This document shows positions 33,501-45,500 of a stretch of 64,000 bases of DNA, piece by piece. The notes below the pieces were generated by a model. It was not told the DNA's origin, did not search any database, and saw only the letters and a list, made by a program, of their open reading frames with translations. This stretch comes from Gordionus sp. m RMFG-2023 (lineage: Eukaryota > Nematomorpha > Gordioida > Chordodea > Parachordodidae), in assembly GCF_954871325.1 (NCBI RefSeq), contig NC_088777.1, forward strand, positions 43,625,366 to 43,689,365, read 5' to 3'. The translations under genes were made by a program, and so were the position numbers. Position 1 is the stretch's first letter; each line of letters opens with the position of its first letter.

Positions 33501-36500
33501 GAAAAGGGGACTGCGGTACTGGCAGAAATGTATTTTAATTTTAGAAAGGACACTCCAGTGTTGGCTGTTTATGTTAAAAAAGTAGCAGACTTGGAAAGTA
33601 ATCTAAAAAATGTTTTAGATGAAATCAAGGCTGGAAATTGTTTGGAGAGGTCCGGGAAGATCCTCCAAGAAGTAAAAGAGATGAAAGAAGTCATCAATGC
33701 ATTGATGAGGTTGAACAGAAATTTCGTGAAGTGCCACACATGTGAACAAAATAATAATAATGGTAAAAATAGTTACAAGGAAAATAATGGAATGTCAGTA
33801 AATAAAGGATTTGAGGAGATTATCATTTGCAATCGCTGCGGGTGGATGGGACACAAAAGGGACCTGCGTGGTCCCAGAGCAAAGGTTTAAAGATGGATTT
33901 CCGTTAAAGAAATCTGAAGTAGGAAATGGCAATGATAAACGGAGCTAGATTATGTTTTAGACATGCGGGGCATCAAGGACGAGACAAGATGAAATATTGG
34001 GCTTGGGAGTATAATAAAAGTATCGTGTTGTTACAAAATAACTGTCTTGAAATTCTTAGAAGGGATTCTCGTTGAGTTAGTTGTTCTTAAATTGTAATTT
34101 GAGTGTAAGAAAGGATTTTAAGTAAGGGTATATTTTTTTTCTTAGCTTTTGTGCTCATGTTTTAGACATGCGGGGCATCAAGGACGAGACAAGATGAAAT
34201 ATTGGGCTTGGGAGTATAATAAAAGTATCGTGTTGTTACAAAATAACTGTCTTGAAATTCTTAGAAGGGATTCTCGTTGAGTTAGTTGTTCTTAAATTGT
34301 AATTTGAGTGTAAGAAAGGATTTTAAGTAAGGGTATATTTTTTTTCTTAGCTTTTTCAGTGGTGCTCGTGACGCAGATCGAAAGAGTGGGCGTGATTCCG
34401 TTTTTAAGGTAAAACAAAATTTTTGTTTATATATATTATATGATAAATTTTGACCACACAATAGTACTATCCATTGTATTGTGATTTTTTTTTCTAGGTA
34501 TAATTTACTTATATTCTTTTTGTATAAGCATTTTTATTTAATTTGAATGGGCGGTGATCTTAATTGAAAGTTCATGAGCAAATGGGTTATTTTTTTAGGC
34601 ATAGTGGGGAGCATAGTTTTAAAGCACCACTGAAAAAGCTAAGTAAAAATATATACCCTTACTTGAAATTCCTTCTTACACTTAAATTACAATTTAAGAA
34701 CAACTAACTCCGAGAATCCCTTCTAAGAATTTCAAGTCAGTTATTTTGTAACAACACGATACTTTTATTATAATATTTTATTAATATGATTTTTTAATAA
34801 TCAATTTTTTATCAGAAAATAAAGTAATAATCTACAATTTTATTCGAACACAAAAAAAAATATTATATTTTAATGGTACATGTATTCTTGGTCAGGCCAG
34901 TTCAATGTGAAGTGTTTGTGTTAAAATAAAAAAAAGGAAAGTGATTGAGCGATGCCTGGTCGAGGTTGTAATTTTGTTTATGGATAAATTACGCAGTTTT
35001 TTTAAAAAAAATATTTTTATAAAGATTTACAAAGATAAAAATTTATATTTATAAACGAAAGTAAAATTTATAACACGCAGTTTTTTTTTTAATTTTGTTT
35101 ATAAAAATTTATAAAGATAAAAATTTAAAATTTATGTTTATAAATGAAATTCAAATTTCTAACAATAAAAATTGAATATCGAATTCTCAAATTCTACGTC
35201 GGGCGGATAAATAACCTTTAATTTTGTTCGGTATCAGGTGGGGCAGGACAAATTAAGCCCAATTCAGATCATTACTTTACCATTTTACTTATTATTTAAT
35301 AATATTATAATTTTGAATAGGGATAGGGTTATATGAGAGTATGAACAGATATATATAATAATTATCATTTTTTTTAATTACAAGAATAGATATAATAATT
35401 ACAAAATAGATACAATTAACTTGTTTCACTCATGCTGTCCCATTCTTTCTTTGGGGCCGACGTTTTTATCTTTTCACATTGATAAATATTTAATATTATT
35501 ATAATACTAGTGGAACGAAGATAAAATTTCTATACTGAACAAATCATCGAAGTTGTTTGAAATAATCGAAAATAAAGACGCACCGAACGAAGAATCTAAA
35601 ATGGACGAATTTTTGTTGGCATCCAATCAAATCATCAATGATTGTTACAAATATTTTGAAAATAAATTTGATAATAATCATGGCGGGTTTTCTTACGCAC
35701 CGAAATTTCCTCAACCAGGTTTCAAATACATATATTTTATCATAAATTTATTTATCTCTAAAATATGTAACCTTCCAATTATACAATTTCTTTATTTAAT
35801 ATGTATGTAAATCAAGTATGCTATCACATGACAATTGGTATATATATTTATTATTGATTTGTATATGACATTTATAACATTAATAATATATAAAATATAT
35901 CTCATTTATAACATATCCCCACACATATGATCTTACAACTCCTCAATCAGCCGATTTGTAGGTTTCCTAGCTCTTTGTGATTTCCGCGTTTCTAGTTTTC
36001 CGTTATCTTCCACATTTTCTAAAATCTCAACTATATCCGACTCTCTATTTTTTTATATTTTCTTCCTCTCTCTCTGACTCCATATTTTCTCCATTTTCTT
36101 CCTCTCTCTCTGACTCCATATTTTCTTTATTTTCTTCCACTGGCCTAGACTTCTCCATTTCTTTAGCTACCTCCCCTTTTCGAAGTTGATCCGCATGCTT
36201 TCATACCATTCTATCCTTGCTTTCTACCAAATAAGAATATCTACCAGTTCTGGATTTTAGAACTCCTTCTCTCCAACCTGAATTTATTTCATTATGCACC
36301 CATACCGGTTGTGCAATCTCAAATTCCCTCATTTGACTATGTTCATCGTGCACTGCTTTTTGTCGTATATTCGATCGTTCCATTTCATCCCTAACATTTG
36401 GATGTAACCAATTTAATCCTGTTTTTTAATTTCGCCCCAATAATACTTTGCCGGTGAAAGTCCAGTTGATTGATGTTCACCCATTCTATATGCTATCAAA

Positions 36501-39500
36501 ACTTCTCCCATGGCTTCCTCGGGCTCCCTGATGTCTTTCCTAGTTGCAAAATATCGACTATTGAGGGTTCGTATTGTTCTTTCCGAACCGTTCGTTTTTG
36601 GATGGTACGGTGTTGTATGTATCAATTTAATATTTTTCTTGAAACAAAATTTTCGAAATTCTCCAGAAATAAATTGAGGTCCATTATCTGATACAATTTG
36701 TCTAGGTGTTCCAAACCGTGCGAACCATTTCCTTAAAGTCCTGATCATTGTCGTGGACGTGGTCTCTCTCATTAACTCAACCTCAACCCATTTAGTATGT
36801 GCATCAACTCCAACTAACCATGAATTACGAATCAATAGGCCCCGCGAAATCCAAATGAATTCGTTCCCATGGCATATTAGATATGTTCCACGAATATAAA
36901 GGAACCTCCATAATATTCGACCGGTTACTTTGACATGGCATACATTGAAGAACATATTGTTCAAAGTCTTTATCGCAATTAGGCCACCAACAATACATTC
37001 TAAAAATTGATTTTATAGCATTTATTCCTGGATGCCCTATGTGTATAATCGTTAATATTGATTTCTTCAAAACGGTTGGAATTACCAACTTCCCATTCCA
37101 TTCAATAACATCATGATCTACTGACAATTCCTCTCTACGATTATAAAAACAAACTAACTCTGTATCTTTTTTCGCATCAAACTCCACCCATCCACGCTCA
37201 ATGTTTATAACTACTTTTTTAAACATATCATTCCTTGTTTCCTTCTGGAGTTCAACTTGACTAATTATTATGTCGTGCAAATTTATAGCTCTGATTTTTA
37301 ACGCATGTTTTTGATCGTTATTCGATTCTATGCCTTCTACTGGCAGTCTAGATAAAGTATCAACTACTTTATTTACTTTTCCACGAACATATTTTATATC
37401 AGAATCATATGCCGACATTTTACGCCCAGCGCGTTAATCGACTATTGGATATTTTTGGTAGTTCCCGTTTATCACCAAATAATTTTTCCAAAGGTTTGTG
37501 ATCTGTTCGCAATATAAATTTTCGACCAAAAATGAAAGTATGAAATTTTTCCACAAACAAAAGTGCTCGTGCCTCTTTTTCTATTGGTGCATAATTTTTC
37601 TCTGACTCCAATAATGTTCGCGAGGCAAATGCGATAGGTCTGCTAATACCTTTTTTACTAAATGACACAACACAGCTCCAAAACCAGTGTTGGAGGCGTC
37701 ACATTCCAATATAATTGGCAAGTTTGGCGAATATGGAATTAGCGTTTTATTTGTTGACAAGAGCTGTTTTATTTTATCAAATATTCCCTGTCCGACCAAC
37801 CCCAGCAACATTTAATGCTTCTTAATTTATGCAGTGGAGCGGCAATTCCATGCAGATGTGGCAAAAATCTCGTGATAATTCACAAGTCCTAAAAAATATC
37901 GTAATTGGTGTATATTATTAGGAGTTGGTATCCTTCGAATAGCATCTATTTTTTCTTTCGCTGGGTTTATTCCATTTTTGTCTATTACAAAACCTACTGA
38001 TTTATTTAAAAAGTTGGCCCATTTTGTCTTCATACCCACCTGTTTTAATTTCATTAATACTTTTTTTACGTTATTCAAATGTTCTACATCATTTTTCCCC
38101 GTTATGATAATATCGTTAAGATATACTCCGGTCATTTGGCAATCTTGTAATAAATTTATCCATATATCTTTGGGAAATGGTCGGCGCACTAGTAAGACCG
38201 AAAGCATACATTGATATTGGAAATAACCAATATGGGTTGATATGGTTAAGTATTCTTTTGACTCTCTTTTATTGGTAATTGTAAATATGTATCTTTCAAA
38301 TCTATATTTCAACCCATCTTTTAATTTGGTTAAAAGATCATTCACCGTTGGTATATGATAATCGTATAAAATATATGGGTTTAATGTCACCTTAAAATCC
38401 GCACAAATCTTGATTTCTCCATTTGTTTTGCGTACGTTTACTGTTGGAGTAGCCCATGTCAAACGTTTTTTTGTTGGGTCCTCCTTCAATATTCCCGATT
38501 TAACCAATCTATCGAGTTCCATTTCAATTGGTTTTCGTAATGGAAAAGATGGCCATGGTTTCGGCCTTGCTGCCTCACTCAGATGTATGCTAACTTCCAT
38601 ATCATTCACCCGTCCTGGCTTCTCATCAAAAACACTGAAAAATTCTGTCGTCATGCCAGGAATTTGTTTATCGGTTGTCATAACCTCTACTTGTGATGCT
38701 ACGCATAGTAACTTGTAGTGGGATAAAATGTCAGTATCCATGGTAGTCCAAATAATGGTATGTCATTTGAACGGGTCACCACAATCGGTAGTGATCTGCT
38801 TATCTTTTCAAGACGAACCCTTACTATAGTCTCACCAAGTACATCCAGCGGTTGGTTACCATATACTGACAAAGGTTTGGTTGGTCCAAGCTTGGTCGGC
38901 CAATATCATCCCAATATTGTTTCCCAATCACCGATATGTGCCCCCGTATCATAGTCAAATTCTATAGGTACTCCATTTATCCTAACACATATCTTCGCAC
39001 TATTTCTACCAATTTGGGAAATATTATTAATTGAATTTGATGAGTCATTGTCATCTTGATGCATAGCATGTAACTTCCGTCCCTTACAATATTTAGCATA
39101 ATGCCCTACCTTTTGGCAATTATAACATTTTACCCTTGATGCAAAACATTGAAAAGGGGGGTGAGTTCTTCCAAATTTTGAGCATTCATTGTACTTACAC
39201 CTATCATTATTGTTAAATTTACTATTATCTCTGAACTTAAAATTATTATTATTGTAATAACCAATATTTTCTTTATTATTATTATATGGGTACTTTTCTT
39301 AGGTTTATTAACTTTTTTTACTATCATATTTGTCACTTCATCCTCAGCCCTTTCCATTGCCAAAGCCATATTTAAAACCTGTTGAAAACTCACCCTTTCT
39401 CCCATGTCATTTATTCCATCTGGAAATCTGGTGCGAATATCTTTCTCCAATGCACCCATTTGGATTTCAGCCACCATCTGATCCCTCAATCTCCCATCCA

Positions 39501-42500
39501 GGTCAGATTCAAATTTACACTCTTGTGCCAATTTTTTAAGTCGGTCTGCAAACTCAGCAACTGCTTCACCATTCCCTCTTTCTATCTGAATAAACTTAAT
39601 TCTCGAGCTGTATAACGTTGAAATAGGCTTAATACTTCTTTACCCACTTCAGTTATCTCATAATTAAGGTCTTTCAAAATTTTTGGATATACAAAAGACC
39701 TCATCTCTGCCAAATTACTAATCCCTATATAAGCAAATAATATTTTTTTCTTGGTTTCATTTTATTAATATACCTCTTACCTCCAACACATCATCTAAAT
39801 ATTCAATATAATCTTGAAAGTTGTTTTGTTAATCATAATTTTCAAATTTCATTTGTATAATATTATTTACTTGATTAATATTATTCGTTTCATTTGATAT
39901 ATTCAATTCACCACTAGTAATTGGTTATCTTTCTTATTCATAATAAGAACATCGCCAATATACAATTTCTTTATTTAATATGTATATGTAAATTAGGTAT
40001 GCTATCACATGACAATTGATATATATATGTATGATTGATTTGTATATGACATTTATAACATTAATAATTTATAAAATATATTTCATTTATACACCCATCA
40101 TCTTCAACGGTAGATTAACCCTTCAGAGAAAAATTGGGATTTTATACTACTTTGCGATGCTTTTAAAATGTCATTATTTTACTTAATAAAATACTATTGA
40201 ATTTATAATTTGATATAAAACGTTTTATCTTTTGACTTTTACAGCCCAAAACTATAACGATTTAAAAAAAATATATATGTTAGCGTCAATGTGTTTTTTT
40301 CCGGCAATGTGTTATTTTTTCAGCTTTAAATTATTTTCTAAGCGCATTTTTTATTTAGATATTACCGGAAATGTATTACAACAGCCTGTTTAGAATACCT
40401 ATCTTAGGAATTGTAAATAATTTTGCCGTTAACCTTTAAGTCATTTATAATTTATATAAAAAATCTATGGAAAAAACGAATATAAATTATATTAAGTTCA
40501 AAAGTTCTTAGCAAAATTGTCTGAAATTTATAGAGTAGGTATTCCAAACATGATAGAATACATTTTCGGTAAAATCAAATTATTAAATTTAAAAAAAACG
40601 CGCTTAAAAAATGATCTAAAGTTTAAAAAATAACACATTGCAAGAAAAAACACTTTGACTCTAACATATATAATTTTAGAAAAATATGTTAAATATAAAA
40701 ACATCTATTATTTGAGCGATAATTAAAATTACATACTTGATCTTTAATTATTAATTATATATCTCTTTATTCCGAATCGCCATTAAATTTGCAATATAAT
40801 GATGTATATATCGATATATAATATATATTTTTAGAAAGAAGTTTAAATCATAAATTTTTAAGTAAACAAAAATTTATATATATTCGGAATCACTATTAAA
40901 TTTCCAGTTTAATGATGTATATATATTATCGATATATAATATTCACTTTCTGAAAATAATTAGGATTTTAATAAGACAGAAATTTATTATAAGATCGTCA
41001 TCATACTGTGAAATCGATTCTCAAAAGAATGGTATAATATTAGTAAAAGATACTAACATCTTCAAGATAAATAATAAACGAGAAGGGGTAAGTTATTATA
41101 TTTGCAGGAAAAAAGGATGCAATTCAAGAGGAATATTACATGATGGTGTGTTCACCATCACAAAACAACATAAACATGCTTATATGGATAAGGAGATAAA
41201 CACTATCGAAATTCATAGTATATTGGAAAATGGAAATATTTTGCCTAATATATCTATTTTTACGTTTATGATGTTTATCTATTATATTAGATTTATACAT
41301 AATATTTTATAAAAATTTAAATAAATATATCTAACCACCTTTTTTTTTTAAATGTATATTTTTTTAAATTTATTTAAATTGTAATAATTTAGTAACCTAA
41401 AAGATTGAATAGGTATTATATATAACATAAATTGAATATGTTCGATTCATGGGTTAAGTCATTCATTTATAATTTATTTTTATATTTTATTATCTAGAGA
41501 TAATCCCGAAAAATATACCAAGGAGATATACCAAACAATTATGAGGCTAGATACGCCTGAAACCTACCTACTTATATATCTAAAGACAAAACGACTAAAA
41601 GAATGAGGAGGAGTTACTTTCCTACACCTCCACTATAGAAAGTAGTATTCTTACTGACGATAAATCACAAAGGAAGCCATTTCTCATTGGAAATGATGAG
41701 AATAATTTTAAAAATTATCATTGATACCAAAAGAAATTTATTTAGATGGTGCTGTATACATACCATTTATAAAGATTATACGATGCCGATTATTTACGCG
41801 TTTTCACCTGACAAATCCTATGAAGATTATATAAAATTATTTACAATGATTAATAATTTTTGTGCACAAAATAATATAGTTTTCCAGCCCAGAATAGCCC
41901 ATATAGATTTTGAAACTGAGGCAAAAAACGCTTTAGGAAACATATAATATACCAATATACTTGTTAAAGGTTGCCTCATTCATTATTTACAGACCCAATA
42001 TCGTAGAATAAATAAATTGGGTATGTCGAAAATTTATAATAGCCGACTTTATAAATTTATAGGAAGGACGTTTGCACTTCCTTATCTGCGAGAAGTCAAT
42101 AGTTGTAGAGTATTTGAAGAGACATACAATGAAGTTGTTGGACTTCAAAATGAATAGAATGTTTTCAATACGTTAAAAATTCATGGTTTGACTATTTTTC
42201 TTCTCCATATGAGATGTTCAATGTTCATGATATTATTGGTCTTAGGATTAATAATCAGCTTGACCAAAGTTATATGAAAAAAATAGTTAAAATTAAAACT
42301 AATATTTATCATATAAAGATACTTAAAAAGATACAAAATGAATTCGAGTTGATAAATTACAAATAGATGGCGGTAATAAAATAAAGAGGAAAAGTAATAT
42401 GTTACACTTAATTCGAAAATAAACATTTTTAAAGATGAATATAATACAAGAACGATAAACCATATCAATTATGTAGATTAAATGACTAAATTAGTTAGTA

Positions 42501-45500
42501 AAGTAGTAAACATGTAGTTTTTTCCGATGATGATGATTCTAATTCTATCATTGAATTACATTATATTAAATTTAATACTGCATTACTCTCTCAAATGCTA
42601 GTGTTGAACGATTATTTAGTCAGTTATATTTTCTGACCCTCGCTTTAGACTTGGGGATGACAGTATTGAAATGTTATTATCGAGATGCAATAAAAAATAT
42701 ATAAATTATACATATATTTGAAATTTTTAGTCATATTTTTTATTTGTGAAAATATAGAGATACGTGAAAAATATTAAAAAAAATTCTAAAAGTAGAATAG
42801 GTAGCTAATAACGCGCTACTTTTTCAAAGCGATAGCGCAGTACTTTTAAAAGTAGCTTTTAACAACAATGCAAAATATGAACAGAAAATATAATGTTCGA
42901 AAATTTTATGATTATTTTCTAACAGAATTCTTATAAATTTAAAGTTTATTCATGTATAAATAAATTTTACATGACACTTTATAAATATGAATAGTTTTAA
43001 AATAGGTTCAAATAATAGACAATATTTTTGACTTATTATATTTGGTTTATCCAAATAAACCAAACAAGTCTCCATTTTTTTCACGATCCTGAGAAACCAT
43101 TATTAAGTTTTGATATATAATATTTTAACCTAATGTGACTTTAGAAGGGTGTTGAAGTTGATGCATAAATAATTTTTTTTTATACTTTATAATAATAATT
43201 TAATTTTTTTTAACCTATCTTAAAAATACATTATTTTATTTTAAAATACAAAGTTGTTTTAGATTTCCTATTTTACTACTTGAAATTTCAAAAAAAGGAA
43301 AATTCGGCACTTAAAATGATAACCAAAACGCTTGATTGCATATCGCTGGGTGGGATCTATGATCATTTAGGAAATGTATACAATTTTAGCAAACATAATA
43401 TGTTATATATTATTTTTTATTTTTCATATAGGGATTTCATCGGTATTCAGTTGATAACAAATGGAAATTACCACACTTCGAGAAAATGTTGTACGATCAA
43501 GCTCAACTAATATCAGCTTACAGTAAATGCTACGCATCTACTGGCGACATATATTATAAAAACATAGCAGAAAATGGTATTTCTTATATCGTAGAGCAAA
43601 TGACTTATACTCATGTAATTTTGAATATATATTTTTAATATTTTTTTTTGTTGAATAAAATTTTTATAATATAATAAAGAACAAAAGAATGAATATGGTG
43701 AAATTTTCTAATAGATGACATTATAAACTAGAAACCTGGAAAATCGAAATTTTTCTAACTGAAGCCTGCCATTGGTCCTATGGCAAGTTTTTTTTTTGAT
43801 AGTAGTGAAAGATAGTTCGAATTTAAATTTTTTTAACTCTAGTTGCTTTTTTGACATTTTAGTATATCAGAAATAAAATAATCCATTTAACTGTATCAGA
43901 TTGAATGCAAGTTTATATTATTAATAAGGTCCAAAAATTTCATCCTAATTGGCCTACCCAATTTTTATTCTTTGTATTACTCATACTCTTACCCTAAATA
44001 TTATATCGTGTCTTTTTTATACCTGAACTATTTTAATTACATTATTATTTTTAGACCCCTCTCTCTCCAATCTGACCCTTTATAGATAATGGTTTAGGTC
44101 CTTGCTATTTAGAACTGGCCATTTATCTATGTTTACCTACATATTTAAAATTATCAATGTATATATTTTACTAGGACCCTGAAAACATAGCATTTTTTAG
44201 TGCGGAAGACGCCGATTCATTATCCAGCGAGGGTTCAACCCACAAAAACGAAGGAACATTTTATGTATGGGGTAAAGATGAAATTGACGATGTTTTGAGC
44301 CCTATTCATTACGAAAAGGAAGGCGTTAAATTTAAGAATTATGCGGAGATATTTAATTATTGCTACGGTGTCAAACAAAACGGGAATATACAGCCTCAAT
44401 ACGTAATTGTTTTATTTTCTTCATTATATTTAAGTTATTTAAGAAAGAATGTTAGAAAGAAACAAAACCAGAAATTATGATTTTTAATTATCACATTATT
44501 TTCAAATTTTGGATAGTTCTTAAAAAAAAATATATGTAAATAATAAATCTAAAACTTATAGTAAATTTTCATATTACAACTATTCTTCTCATCTAAACAT
44601 AGTTCTCCTACCCTATATAAACGAGAAATCAAAATATATTTTTTATATTTTAACTTCTTTATTAAATATTCTATCCAAAGGACGAGATTAAGTTTAATAT
44701 ACTACAAACATATATTTTATTTAATAGTCAATTTTTTTTGCATGATTCTTTAAATTTATAATTAACATAGTGTTATTTAATATCATAGATTCCACAAAAT
44801 GAAATTAAATTACCCAATAAATTTTATATCTTGCAGGATATTCATGGGGAATTCAAAAATAAAAATGTTCTAGCTTTGGATAATAAAATTGAAATATTGT
44901 CCCAAAGACTCAATATCGAATTTGATGTTCTGTCAAAAATTTTAAAAGAATGTCAAGGAAAATTGTTAGAAAAAAGGAATGAAAGACCACGCCCTTTTAA
45001 GGATACCAAAATTATCACATCCTGGAATGGTAATTGTTATTAAATATTATAACAAAAAAATATTTATCGTTTGGTTTAACATTTTAATTAAAATATTATA
45101 CCTTATTCTCTTTATATTTATTTATTCCTTTCTTTTAGGCTTAATGGTGTCAGCTCTGTGCACAGCTGGGATTTTACTCGACAATGCTGAATATATAGGT
45201 ATGGCTAAAAAGTGTGCGCTTTTTATTCAAAAGAACATGATGGTCCAAAACGGTCAATTAATAAGAAGCATATATTACGATTCTACTTTAAAGACAATGC
45301 AACAATTGTAATTATTTAATCTTCTAAAATAAATTAAAATATGTCATTTAATTTGAAATTTATTATAATTATATTAATTTCCCTATCCTTGAATTATTAA
45401 ATGAAAAGAATATATATATTAATATTCCCAGGTATATAAAGCAAATCAAATTATTTGGGATTTCACCAGTGTTTTTTCTCAGTCAGAATAATATAGATCC

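Noticed and set aside
36413-38741. Integrase and reverse transcriptase frames as domesticated host genes
   Set aside because: They lie in canonical order between matching short LTRs in an intron, antisense to SPATA20, and are broken like the rest of the element.
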